A DNA stretch of 64,000 bases from Herbiconiux flava (GTDB lineage: Bacteria > Actinomycetota > Actinomycetes > Actinomycetales > Microbacteriaceae): contig NZ_JACCBM010000001.1 of the NCBI RefSeq assembly GCF_013409865.1, positions 372,001-436,000 of the forward strand, written 5' to 3'. Below the pieces are notes generated by a model. The model worked only from the letters and a program-made list of their open reading frames with translations, had not been told where the DNA came from and ran no database searches. Made by a program: the position numbers and the translations under genes. Below are positions 1 through 7,048 of the stretch, piece after piece. The stretch's first letter is position 1, and each line of letters starts with the position of its first letter.

Positions 1-1037
1 TCCGAGCCGTACGGGCCGTCGGCGGCGAGAACCGCAGTTCCCGAGGCGTCGTGCACCGAGACGTTCGCGCCCTCTCGGCCGAGCCGCGGCTTCGACACGA
101 AAGGACGGCCGGAAAGAGCATCCGGAGTCGCGAAGGCGGGCAGCAGATTCGGGTGCTCCGGGAAGAGCTCCCAGAGCACGACGAGCAGCTGCTTGTTGCT
201 GAGCAGCAGCTTCCAGGCGGGCTCGACCCACTGCGTGGCACCACGGCTGACGGGGAGGAAGCCGCCGAACTGCTCGGTGATCATCCACTCCCAGGGGTAG
301 AGCTTGAAGATGTGCCGGATGGGCTCGTCGGAACCGTCGAGGAAGAGCTGCCGGTCCATGCTCCAGCGCACGTCCTCCATGAAGATGAGCTTCGGGTCGA
401 AGCCGGCGGCCGCGGCGGTCTCGGCCATGTACGCGACGGTGTCGAAGTCCTCGACGATCAGTGCGCCGTCGCCCGAGTCGTGCAGCGAGGCGAGGTGCAG
501 GCGCGCTCCCGGCGCGAGGCCCCATCGCGCCGAACGGATGTGCGTCCACTGCTCGACCAGCAGCTCGTGCAGCCCGTTGAACTGGTCGGCTTCCGCCGGC
601 AACGACCCGTCACGCCGCCGCTCGTCGAGCCACTGCCACTGGGCGGCCGCTGTCTCGACGAGCGAGGTGGGGGTGTCGGCATTGAACTCGAGCAGCGAGA
701 CGGTGCCGGCCCCGTCGTAGGCGAGGTCGAAGCGGCCGTAGACCGTGGGGTCGTCGTCGTCCCAGGATGCGCGGACGAGCTCGTGGTACCGCCCCGGTAT
801 CCCGAACTCCTCGAACCGGCCCTGGCGCACCACGTGCTCGACGGCGTCCATGCAGCGAGCGAAGAGCTCGGCGGTGGCGGCCTCGATCAGCTCGATCTCG
901 GGCAGCGTGAAGACGTACGCCGCGGATTCGTTCCAGTACGGCCGGCCGCCCTCCGACTCGAGGTCGTAGAAGCTGAAGCCGACCGCGTCGAGGCGGTCGC
1001 GCCAGGCGGGGCGGGGCGTCATCTCGGTGCGGTGCAT
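1..1037 (-). CDS. Glutathionylspermidine synthase-family ATP-grasp protein (3' end outside window)
   Basis: The reverse strand reads without a stop from an ATG at 1037 to the window edge (about 345 residues). The protein begins MHRTEMTPRPAWRDRL. Hallmarks of the GSP_synth (PF03738, YgiC/YjfC-like) family are a ...PYWNESAAYVFTLPEIE block near residue 35, LLEFNADTPTSLVE near 115, and KLYPWEWM followed by an ATP-grasp lobe (LLPAF...PFVSKPRLGREG) near the cut end. Full-length members are about 380-390 residues, so roughly 40 are missing. The family resembles the amidase-free synthetase half of glutathionylspermidine synthase; the true substrate of actinobacterial members is unknown. A second ATG at 1022 is possible; neither start has a clear Shine-Dalgarno sequence. 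Downstream context is outside the window. Confidence 0.85.
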   Translation of the reverse strand, partial: MHRTEMTPRPAWRDRLDAVGFSFYDLESEGGRPYWNESAAYVFTLPEIELIEAATAELFARCMDAVEHVVRQGRFEEFGIPGRYHELVRASWDDDDPTVYGRFDLAYDGAGTVSLLEFNADTPTSLVETAAAQWQWLDERRRDGSLPAEADQFNGLHELLVEQWTHIRSARWGLAPGARLHLASLHDSGDGALIVEDFDTVAYMAETAAAAGFDPKLIFMEDVRWSMDRQLFLDGSDEPIRHIFKLYPWEWMITEQFGGFLPVSRGATQWVEPAWKLLLSNKQLLVVLWELFPEHPNLLPAFATPDALSGRPFVSKPRLGREGANVSVHDASGTAVLAADGPYGS

Positions 1038-1051
1038 CGGGAGAAGCGTAA

Positions 1052-1077
1052 CCCCGCCGCGGGGGTGCACGGCGGGG
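1052..1077 (-). terminator. Candidate terminator after aldo/keto reductase
   Basis: Two 8-bp arms, CCCCGCCG (1052-1059) and CGGCGGGG (1070-1077), form a GC hairpin in the gap downstream of the minus-strand gene ending at 1150. On the minus strand a short TT follows. A weaker 6-bp hairpin (GCTCTG/CAGAGC) lies at about 1110-1134. Confidence 0.45.
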
Positions 1078-1149
1078 CTCGCGGGTGGCGCACAGGCCGG
1101 GCATCCGCTCGCTCTGGCCCGAAGCCGGCAGAGCGGAAGCCCGCCCGCG

Positions 1150-2022
1150 CTACTTCAGCGCGTCGAGCTCGGCGAACTCCTCGTCGCTCAGCTCGAGCTG
1201 GGCGGCGGCCACGTTCTCCTCGAGGTGCGCGATCGACTTGGTGCCGGGGATCGGCAGCATCGCGGGCGAGCGGCGCAGCAGCCAGGCGAGGGCGAGCTGG
1301 CTCGGGGCCACCTCGTGCCGCGCGGCGAGCGAGGACAGCGGCGAGCCCTCGCCGCTCAGCTCACCGGTGGCCAGCGGGAACCACGGGATGAAGGCGATGT
1401 TCTCAGCCGTCGCGTGGTCGAGCAGCGCCTCGGACTGGCGGTTCGAGAGGTTGAACAGGTTCTGCACCGAGGCGATCGGGGCGACCTCCTGCGCGGCCTT
1501 GAGCTCGTCGATCGACACCTCGGAGAGGCCGATGTGGCGGATCTTGCCCTCGTCCTGCAGTTCCTTCAGCGCGCCGATCTGCTCCTCGAGCGGGACGTTC
1601 GCGTCGATCCGGTGCAGCTGGAGCAGGTCGAGGCGCTCGAGCCCGAGGTGACGGAGGTTCAGCTCGACCTGCTGGCGCAGGTACTCGGGGCGCCCCAGCG
1701 GCACCCACTGGCCGGGGCCGGGGCGGGTGTTGCCGACCTTGGCGGCGATGGTGACGCCCTCGGCGTAGGGGTGCAACGCCTCGCGGATGAGGCCGTCGGT
1801 GACGAAGGGGCCGTAGGCGTCGGCGGTGTCGATGAAGGTCACGCCGAGCTCGACGGCGCGACGCAGCACCGCGATGGCGCCGGCGCGGTCGGCGGGCTCG
1901 CCCCAGACCCCGGGGCCGGTGAGCTGCATGGTGCCGAAGCCGAGGCGGTTGACGGTGAGGTCGCCGCCGATGGCGAAGGTTCCGGATGCGGCGGCGGGCT
2001 TCTGCGTGCTGGTGTCAGTCAT
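1150..2022 (-). CDS. Aldo/keto reductase
   Basis: This 290-residue protein is an NADP-dependent (beta/alpha)8 oxidoreductase. The catalytic tetrad is visible: Asp65 and Tyr70 in [10 protein letters not shown], Lys95 in IAAKVG and His137 in LLQLHRID. The C-terminal coenzyme-binding segment [15 protein letters not shown] is typical of the AKR superfamily. The start at 2022 ([14 protein letters not shown]) is preferred because the in-frame upstream extension is Arg-rich and unlike the family. No Shine-Dalgarno is evident. It lies downstream of lipA on the same strand but is separated by 253 bp with an inverted repeat, so it is probably its own unit. The substrate is unknown; it resembles the oxidoreductases often annotated as pyridoxal reductase-like. 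Confidence 0.88.
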   Translation of the reverse strand: MTDTSTQKPAAASGTFAIGGDLTVNRLGFGTMQLTGPGVWGEPADRAGAIAVLRRAVELGVTFIDTADAYGPFVTDGLIREALHPYAEGVTIAAKVGNTRPGPGQWVPLGRPEYLRQQVELNLRHLGLERLDLLQLHRIDANVPLEEQIGALKELQDEGKIRHIGLSEVSIDELKAAQEVAPIASVQNLFNLSNRQSEALLDHATAENIAFIPWFPLATGELSGEGSPLSSLAARHEVAPSQLALAWLLRRSPAMLPIPGTKSIAHLEENVAAAQLELSDEEFAELDALK

Positions 2023-2163
2023 GCAGGGGTCAACCGGGCGGGTCGCCGCTCTCTTCCCCCGGAGCGTTCGCCAGGCGCGGAACACCGCGGCCGCCCTCGA
2101 GCGCCGAAGTGGAGTAGCAATTGCTCATCACGCCCCGGCGTCTCCGCCTGCCATCCTGAACCC

Positions 2164-2249
2164 GCACCGCGTTCCGGGTGCACCGCGGCTCCTCCCGTGC
2201 ATGTCCCCCACCTCACGTGTGGCATCGCCGCCGCCCCGGAACGCGGTGC
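2164..2249. repeat. 15-bp perfect inverted repeat between lipA and AKR gene
   Basis: GCACCGCGTTCCGGG (2164-2178) is exactly complementary to CCCGGAACGCGGTGC (2235-2249), with 56 bp between the arms. It lies just beyond the lipA stop (2276). It could be a long-loop transcription stop for lipBA or a regulatory structure. A separate 10-bp palindrome AGCAATTGCT is at 2116-2125, in the same 253-bp gene-free gap. Confidence 0.5.
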
Positions 2250-2275
2250 ATTCTGCGTGCATCGACCGGGGCGGC

Positions 2276-3262
2276 TCACACGGCCTGGGCGAAGGGCGCC
2301 GGCGCGTCGGCGAGGGCCGTGAGGCCCGAGGGCACGGGCCAGCCCTTGCGGCGGAGCGACTGCGCCCAGAGCCGGCCCGCGCGGTACGACGAGCGTACGA
2401 GCGGCCCCGCGAGCACGCCGAGGAAGCCGATCTGCTCCGCCTCCTCACGGATCTCGACGAACTCCTCCGGCCGCACCCACGACGCCACCGGCAGGTGCCG
2501 CGGCGAGGGCCGCAGGTACTGCGTCACCGTGATGATGTCGCAGCCGGCGTCGTGCAGGTCCTGCAGCGCCGACGAGATCTCGGCGCGGGTCTCGCCCATG
2601 CCGAGGATGAGGTTCGACTTGGTGATCAGCCGCGCATCCCGGGCCTGCGTGATCACCCCGAGCGACCGCTCGTAGCGGAAGGCGGGGCGGATGCGCTTGA
2701 AGATGCGCGGCACCGTCTCGACGTTGTGCGCGAACACCTCCGGCCGCGACTCGAAGACGAGCTCGAGCAGCGCCGGGTCGCCCGAGAAGTCGGTCGCGAG
2801 CAGCTCGACGCCCGTGCCGGGGTTCAGCGCGTGGATCTGCCGCACCGTCTCGGCGTGCAGCCACGCCCCCTCGTCGGGCAGGTCGTCGCGCGCGACGCCG
2901 GTCACCGTGGCGTAGCGCAGCCCCATCGTCTGCACCGAGCTCGCAACCCGCCGCGGCTCGTCGCGGTCGTAGTCGGCGGGCTTGCCGGTGTCGATCTGGC
3001 AGAAGTCGCACCGCCTCGTGCACTGCGAGCCGCCGATCAGGAAGGTCGCCTCCTTGTCCTCCCAGCACTCGAAGATGTTCGGGCAGCCGGCCTCCTGACA
3101 GACCGTGTGCAGCTCCTGCGTCTTCACCAGGGCCTGCAGCGCCTTGTACTCGGGCCCGAAGCGCGCCTTGGTCTTGATCCACTCGGGCTTCCGCTCGATG
3201 GGCGTCTCGGCGTTCCTGACCTCCAGGCGCAGCATCCGCCGCCCGTCGGGGGCCGCGGTCAC
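2276..3262 (-). CDS. lipA: Lipoyl synthase
   Basis: This 328-residue radical-SAM enzyme inserts two sulfurs into protein-bound octanoyl groups to make lipoate for 2-oxoacid dehydrogenases and the glycine cleavage system. Both iron-sulfur sites are visible: auxiliary cluster Cys55, Cys60 and Cys66 ([12 protein letters not shown]) and the SAM-binding CTRRCDFC with Cys81, Cys85 and Cys88. The conserved C-terminal RSSY (290-293) that ligates the auxiliary cluster is present. Length is normal. The GTG start at 3262 overlaps the lipB TGA in a GTGA, so it is translationally coupled to lipB. This start also gives the expected N-terminus ahead of the conserved RKPEWIK. Confidence 0.98.
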   Translation of the reverse strand: MTAAPDGRRMLRLEVRNAETPIERKPEWIKTKARFGPEYKALQALVKTQELHTVCQEAGCPNIFECWEDKEATFLIGGSQCTRRCDFCQIDTGKPADYDRDEPRRVASSVQTMGLRYATVTGVARDDLPDEGAWLHAETVRQIHALNPGTGVELLATDFSGDPALLELVFESRPEVFAHNVETVPRIFKRIRPAFRYERSLGVITQARDARLITKSNLILGMGETRAEISSALQDLHDAGCDIITVTQYLRPSPRHLPVASWVRPEEFVEIREEAEQIGFLGVLAGPLVRSSYRAGRLWAQSLRRKGWPVPSGLTALADAPAPFAQAV

Positions 3263-3990
3263 GACGCCACCGCCAGGGCCGGCACCGCGCCCGGGACGAC
3301 AGTGACAGGAGACACGGCAGAGACGGCAGAGCCGAGCGGATGCCCGCCCGCCGCCTCCCGCGGCGACACGAACCGGGCGACCACCGCCCCCACCACCTCG
3401 CGCGGCTCGACCCGGCGGCCGAGCACCTCGCTCAGCGTGGTGACCCCGGCGTCGCGGATGCCGCAGGCGACGATCGCGGCGTACGGCTCGAGCGGGTTGC
3501 TGCAGTTCAGCGCGAAGCCGTGCGTGGTGACGCCCGCGGCGACCCGGATGCCGATGGCGCCGAGCTTGCACTCCAGGCCGTCCACCGTGGTCCAGATGCC
3601 GGAGCGGCCCTCGACGCGATGCGCGTCCACCCCGAGCGACGCGACGACGTCGAGCAGGAGCTGCTCGAGCATCCGCACGTAGGCGACGACGTCGATCGGG
3701 TCGGGCAGGCGCACGATCGGGTAGCCGACGAGCTGGCCGGGGCCGTGCCAGGTGATCTTGCCGCCGCGATCGACGTCGATCACGGGCGTGCCGCCACCGG
3801 CCGCGCCGACCGGCCGCTCGGAGGGCTCGGTGCGCTTGCCGGCGGTGTAGACCGCCTCGTGCTCGAGCAGCACCAGGGTGTCGGGCGCCGCACCGGAGAC
3901 CACCTCGTCGTGGAGCCGGGACTGCAGGGCGAGGCCCTCGGAATAGGGCACGAGCCGCCGGCCGACACCCTCGTTCAGAACATCCGTCAT
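3259..3990 (-). CDS. lipB: Lipoyl(octanoyl) transferase
   Basis: This 243-residue cytoplasmic enzyme transfers octanoyl from acyl-carrier protein to lipoyl domains, the step before LipA. The catalytic pair is visible: Lys142 in [10 protein letters not shown] and Cys163 in [13 protein letters not shown]. Substrate-tunnel motifs [16 protein letters not shown] (76-91) and SGIWT are conserved. A short Gly-rich insertion (GAAGGGTP, about 62-69) sits before the [11 protein letters not shown] block. First gene of the lipB-lipA pair. A TAGGAT -10 box ends 6 nt before the ATG, suggesting a leaderless transcript, and a 15-bp palindrome covers the promoter, so repression is plausible. Confidence 0.97.
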   Translation of the reverse strand: MTDVLNEGVGRRLVPYSEGLALQSRLHDEVVSGAAPDTLVLLEHEAVYTAGKRTEPSERPVGAAGGGTPVIDVDRGGKITWHGPGQLVGYPIVRLPDPIDVVAYVRMLEQLLLDVVASLGVDAHRVEGRSGIWTTVDGLECKLGAIGIRVAAGVTTHGFALNCSNPLEPYAAIVACGIRDAGVTTLSEVLGRRVEPREVVGAVVARFVSPREAAGGHPLGSAVSAVSPVTVVPGAVPALAVAS

Positions 3991-3996
3991 GCCCTG

Positions 3997-4022
3997 ATCC
4001 TACATACTTGTACTCAGTACAA
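3997..4022 (-). promoter_or_regulatory. lipB promoter with 15-bp palindromic operator candidate
   Basis: TTGTACTCAGTACAA (4008-4022) is a perfect palindrome (7-bp arms, one central base). On the minus strand a TAGGAT -10 hexamer occupies 4002-3997 and the lipB ATG is 6 nt further, so the palindrome lies over the -35/spacer region. This is the geometry of a repressor site, with TetR-type half-sites. It is also 12 bp upstream of the proposed -35 of the divergent gene at 4106. Confidence 0.5.
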
Positions 4023-4033
4023 AAAGACCGGGT

Positions 4034-4061
4034 TTGTGCTCATGGCCCGCTTCGATAGGGT
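4034..4061 (+). promoter_or_regulatory. Candidate promoter for DsbA-like gene
   Basis: TTGTGC (4034-4039) and TAGGGT (4056-4061) are spaced by 16 bp and fit the actinobacterial TANNNT -10 pattern. They leave a leader of about 40 nt that contains AGGAG (4091-4095) before the ATG at 4106. Confidence 0.4.
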
Positions 4062-4105
4062 CTAGGCGCAGCGCCGTGCGGCGCGGAACGAGGAGCACCC
4101 ACGGC

Positions 4106-5071
4106 ATGAGCCCCGCCACGAACGACAAGAGCATCTACGACGGCATGTCCAAGAAGGACCGGCAGGCGCTGTCGCGGGAGCTCGCGCGGATCCGGCGCAT
4201 CGAGGAGCAGAAGCGGCGCCGGCGCAACCGGATCATCGCGATCGTGGCCGTCGTCGTCGTGGTGCTCGGCATCCTCGCGGGCGCCGGCTGGGCCGTCTAC
4301 AGCTCCGTGCGCGCGAGCTTCACGGGCCCCCTCAACATGCTGAGCGACGGCATCCTGCTGACCGGGAGCAGCTCGGCGGTCACCGCCACGACGACCGATG
4401 CCATCCAGCCCGGCGAGCAGCCGGTGCCCTCCGAGCTCGACACCGCGTCGGTGCTGCGGCTGACCGAGTACGTCGACTACGGCAGCGCCGACGTCGGCAC
4501 CTTCGAGTCGACGAACGGCTCGTCGCTGCAGAGCTACGTCAGCGCCGGCTACGCGAGCCTCGAGCTGCACCCCGTGGCGCAGGGCGGCCCCGACAGCTAC
4601 TCGGCCCGCGCCGCGAACGCGGTCGCCTGCGTGGCGAACGCGGTTCCGGATGCGGTGCTGCCGATCCACAACGCGCTGATCGCGAAGATCGCCGACCTGC
4701 CCGACGGCGGGCTCTCCGACGACGAGCTGGTCACGCTGGTGTCGGATGCGGGGCTCGCCGACGACTCGATCGCCTCGTGCATCCGCGGGAACGAGTTCTC
4801 GGACTGGGTGACCGACGCCACCGCGCGGGCGGAGGCGGGCATCCCGAACGCCGACGTCGAGACGCTGACCCAGACGCCGCTCCTGATCGTCGACGGCAAG
4901 GCCTACACGGGAGCGCTCGACGACGCCGAGGCGCTCTCGACCTTCATCACCGAGACCTACACCGAGGTCGCCGACCCGCCGGCCACCGAAGGCACGGCAC
5001 CCACCGACGGCACGGCCCCCACCGACGGCACGGCCCCCACCGACCCGACCGCCCCGGCCCCCGCCGGCTAG
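4106..5071 (+). CDS. Membrane-anchored DsbA/thioredoxin_4-like protein lacking CXXC
   Basis: This 321-residue protein has a charged cytoplasmic N-terminus (KKDRQALSRELARIRRIEEQKRRRRNR), one membrane helix at about 42-66 and an extracytoplasmic domain. The domain follows the Thioredoxin_4/DsbA pattern: beta strand RLTEYVDY (118-125), a helical insert, and a cis-Pro loop TQTPLLIVDG (Pro258) before YTGALDDAEALSTFI. Where DsbA has CPYC, this protein reads GSADVGTF, so the redox cysteines are absent. Cys175 and Cys225 lie elsewhere and might pair structurally. The last 30 residues are a (TAPTDG)n repeat. The ATG at 4106 is chosen for its AGGAG and because earlier starts lack family similarity. Role is probably structural or chaperone-like rather than redox. 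Confidence 0.8.
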   Translation: MSPATNDKSIYDGMSKKDRQALSRELARIRRIEEQKRRRRNRIIAIVAVVVVVLGILAGAGWAVYSSVRASFTGPLNMLSDGILLTGSSSAVTATTTDAIQPGEQPVPSELDTASVLRLTEYVDYGSADVGTFESTNGSSLQSYVSAGYASLELHPVAQGGPDSYSARAANAVACVANAVPDAVLPIHNALIAKIADLPDGGLSDDELVTLVSDAGLADDSIASCIRGNEFSDWVTDATARAEAGIPNADVETLTQTPLLIVDGKAYTGALDDAEALSTFITETYTEVADPPATEGTAPTDGTAPTDGTAPTDPTAPAPAG

Positions 5072-5074
5072 CGC

Positions 5075-5398
5075 CTAGTGGGCGGCGCCGAGCTCGATCA
5101 CGAAGACGCCGACCGCGATCAGCGCGATGCCCACGATCATCCGCGGCGTGAGCTTCTCCTTGAACAGGATGCGCGCGAGGATCGCCGTGAGCGCGACCCC
5201 GCACGCGGCCCAGACGCCGTACGCGATGCCCACCTGCAGTCCCCCGGCGAGCGCGACGGCGAGCAGTGTGAACGCGATCAGGTAGAACACGACGACGGGT
5301 GCGATCCAGCGCCGCTTGCGGAAACCCTCCGAGGCCCGGAGCGCCAGCGTGGCGGCCACCTCGGTGACGATGGCGCCGGCCAGCAGCAGCCAGATCAC
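5075..5398 (-). CDS. Small multidrug resistance (SMR) efflux subunit
   Basis: This 107-residue, four-helix inner-membrane protein has the normal SMR length. The conserved helix-1 glutamate is in AGAIVTEVAATLALRASEGF (Glu13 region), followed by a W in RRWIAP, and the GIAYGVWAACGVALTAILA block of helix 3 is present. Such proteins exchange protons for cationic or guanidinium-like compounds and work as dimers. The GTG start (5398) overlaps the stop of the preceding SMR gene as GTGA, so the two are coupled and probably form a heteromeric pair such as EbrAB. It ends 3 bp from the convergent gene at 5071. Confidence 0.92.
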   Translation of the reverse strand: MIWLLLAGAIVTEVAATLALRASEGFRKRRWIAPVVVFYLIAFTLLAVALAGGLQVGIAYGVWAACGVALTAILARILFKEKLTPRMIVGIALIAVGVFVIELGAAH

Positions 5399-5817
5399 GA
5401 GGCGTCCGGGGCGGTCGGCCGCGCATCCTGAGCAGGCGCAGCAGCGGCGGCGGCAGCCGGCGCAACCGGCGCAACCGGCGCAACCGCGTGCGGCGAGCCC
5501 GTCTCGACCAGCACCACGCCGACGATCACGATCGCGATGCCGATCCCGATGGTCAGCGTGAGCTCCTCGCCGAACACGAGCGAGGCCAGCACCGCCGTGA
5601 GCGCGACGCCCGCGGCCGACCAGATGCCGTAGATGACGCTGATCGGCGCTCCCCGGCGCAGCAGCAGGGCGAGAGCGACGAAGGCGCCGGAATACCCGAC
5701 GACGGCGAGCGCCACCCACCACGGGTCGTCGACGGCGGCACGCAGCGACAGCGTGGCTGTCACTTCCAGCCCGATCGCCGCCGCCAGGAAGAGCCAGTTG
5801 CGGAGGTCGTACCCCAT
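5395..5817 (-). CDS. SMR efflux subunit with Ala/Pro-rich C-terminal extension
   Basis: This 140-residue protein has four predicted helices with SMR signatures AAAIGLEVTATLSLRAA (membrane glutamate in helix 1) and ISVIYGIWSAAGVALTAVLASLVFGEELT. After helix 4 (VVLVETGSPH) comes an unusual 30-residue tail of VAP and poly-Ala followed by an acidic end. ATG 5817 is selected because GGGAGAG precedes it at good spacing. First gene of the SMR pair; the partner lacks the tail, so the two subunits are asymmetric. The 71-bp upstream region is too short for a guanidine riboswitch. Confidence 0.9.
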   Translation of the reverse strand: MGYDLRNWLFLAAAIGLEVTATLSLRAAVDDPWWVALAVVGYSGAFVALALLLRRGAPISVIYGIWSAAGVALTAVLASLVFGEELTLTIGIGIAIVIVGVVLVETGSPHAVAPVAPVAPAAAAAAAPAQDARPTAPDAS

Positions 5818-5861
5818 CTCTCCCACCAATCGTCGGCACCACCCTAGCGCCCGGGAATAAG

Positions 5862-5884
5862 GTTGTCGGTACAACTGTTCGAAC
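5862..5884. promoter_or_regulatory. Two short palindromes in the SMR/VOC divergent promoter
   Basis: GTTGTCGGTACAAC (5862-5875, 5-bp arms) and GTTCGAAC (5877-5884, perfect) abut each other immediately before the ATG at 5889. They lie in the only intergenic space between the SMR pair and the VOC gene. They are plausible operator sites, for example for a MarR-type repressor, but no regulator gene is adjacent. Confidence 0.35.
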
Positions 5885-5888
5885 GAGC

Positions 5889-6758
5889 ATGACCACGACC
5901 GCAGACCTGCTCGCCCCCGACACCGCCATGGGCGCGGTCACCCTCCGCGTCGGCGACCTCGACCGGATGATCGCCTACTACCGCGACGCCGTCACGCTCG
6001 ACGTGATCGCGCAGCAGGGCGACTCCGCGGTGCTCGGCCGCGGCGGTGTGCCCGCCGTCGTGCTGCAGCACGCCCCCGAGCTGAGGAGCCCCGAGCCGCG
6101 CTCGGCGGGACTGTTCCACACGGCCATCCTGTTCGAGAGCGAAGCAGCGCTGGCGGCGGCCGTCTACTCGGTCGCCACCCGCTTCCCGCAGTCGTTCACC
6201 GACTCGAGCGACCACCTCGTCTCGAAGGCGTTCTACTTCGACGACCCCGAGCACAACGGCGTCGAGCTCTACTGGGACCGCGACCGCACCGAGTGGAGCT
6301 GGACGCACGGCCAGATCGAGATGGGCACGGTGTTCCTCGACCCGAACGCCTTCCTGCAGGAGCACCTGAGCCCCGAGACCGTGGCCGACCCCCGCGTCGG
6401 AGGCGCCTCGGTCGGTCACGTGCACCTCTCGGTCGGCGACGTCGCCCGGGCCCGTGACTTCTACGTCGACTCCCTCGGCTTCGAGGCGACGATCGCCTAC
6501 GGCTCGTCGGCCCTGTTCGTCTCGGCCGGCGGTTACCACCACCACATGGCGATGAACGTCTGGAACTCGAAGGGCGCCGGTCGCCGGCAGCCCGCGCTCG
6601 GGCTGGGCCAGGTCGAGATCGTGCTCCCGGATGCCGACGGCGTCGCCGCGACCGACGAGCGGCTGCGGCGTCGCGGCCTGCAGACGGCGAACGACGGGCT
6701 CCAGGTGACGGTGTCCGACCCGTGGGACAACACCATCCTCCTGAAGCCCGCCGTCTGA
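5889..6758 (+). CDS. VOC-family (catechol 2,3-dioxygenase/CatE-like) protein
   Basis: This 289-residue protein has two vicinal-oxygen-chelate modules (about 15-130 and 175-285). Candidate metal ligands are His77 (GLFHTAIL), Glu127 (NGVELYWD) and His177/His179 (SVGHVHLSV). PEHNGVELYWDRD in the first module is typical of Bacillus CatE/YfiE-like ring-cleavage enzymes. It probably acts on an aromatic diol or quinol-like compound, but glyoxalase-type detoxification cannot be excluded. It is divergent from the SMR efflux pair, with paired palindromes in the shared promoter. This may point to a joint response to a toxic aromatic or cation. Confidence 0.82.
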   Translation: MTTTADLLAPDTAMGAVTLRVGDLDRMIAYYRDAVTLDVIAQQGDSAVLGRGGVPAVVLQHAPELRSPEPRSAGLFHTAILFESEAALAAAVYSVATRFPQSFTDSSDHLVSKAFYFDDPEHNGVELYWDRDRTEWSWTHGQIEMGTVFLDPNAFLQEHLSPETVADPRVGGASVGHVHLSVGDVARARDFYVDSLGFEATIAYGSSALFVSAGGYHHHMAMNVWNSKGAGRRQPALGLGQVEIVLPDADGVAATDERLRRRGLQTANDGLQVTVSDPWDNTILLKPAV

Positions 6759-6765
6759 GACTCGC

Positions 6766-6951
6766 TCAGGCCGTGGCCAGACCGATCGCGCCGGTGCCGG
6801 TCGCCGGCAGCGGGGCGGTCGCGCGGGAGCTCTGCCTCGGCGCGAACTCCGTGTCGGTGTAGCGGCCGATCGGCCGCTCGTTCACCGAGTTCGTCGAGAC
6901 ATACGAGCCCCACACGTGTCGGGGGCCGTATTCTGGGCTGTGTTCGGTCAT
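6766..6951 (-). CDS. Small hypothetical protein downstream of katA
   Basis: A 61-residue hydrophilic protein starts at the ATG at 6951, preceded on the minus strand by GGAAGG at good spacing. It reads MTEHSPEYGPRHVWGSYVST, then NERPIGRYTDTEF, then an Ala/Thr-rich tail. No membrane helix or known motif is seen. The composition is less biased than an out-of-frame shadow and the ribosome site is good, so I regard it as likely real. It follows katA on the same strand but beyond a strong hairpin, so it may have its own promoter. Confidence 0.55.
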   Translation of the reverse strand: MTEHSPEYGPRHVWGSYVSTNSVNERPIGRYTDTEFAPRQSSRATAPLPATGTGAIGLATA

Positions 6952-6985
6952 TCTTCTGCCTTCCAGGGTGGGGGTGATTCGAATA

Positions 6986-7016
6986 CGCGGTGCCGGGGGT
7001 CCAGCCCGGCACCGCG
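6986..7016 (-). terminator. Rho-independent-type terminator after katA
   Basis: A perfect 12-bp stem CGCGGTGCCGGG (6986-6997) pairs with 7005-7016 across a 7-nt loop, 33 bp beyond the katA stop at 7049. Confidence 0.7.
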
Positions 7017-7048
7017 CTCGTCGGTCGACGGCCCGTGAGGGCCGGGAA

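Noticed and set aside
51..1391. Long plus-strand open frame across the first genes
   Set aside because: It is Arg/Glu/Gly-rich shadow sequence opposite two clear minus-strand genes (GSP synthase family and aldo/keto reductase).
2019..2279. 86-codon minus-strand frame in the gap before the AKR gene
   Set aside because: It is low-complexity, has no ribosome site and no family-like pattern; it crosses the inverted repeat.
4990..5050. Tandem repeat at the end of the DsbA-like gene as a minisatellite
   Set aside because: It is in frame and explained by the TAPTDG protein tail.
5818..5888. Guanidine (ykkC) riboswitch before the SMR pair
   Set aside because: Only 71 bp are available and no conserved aptamer helices are seen.
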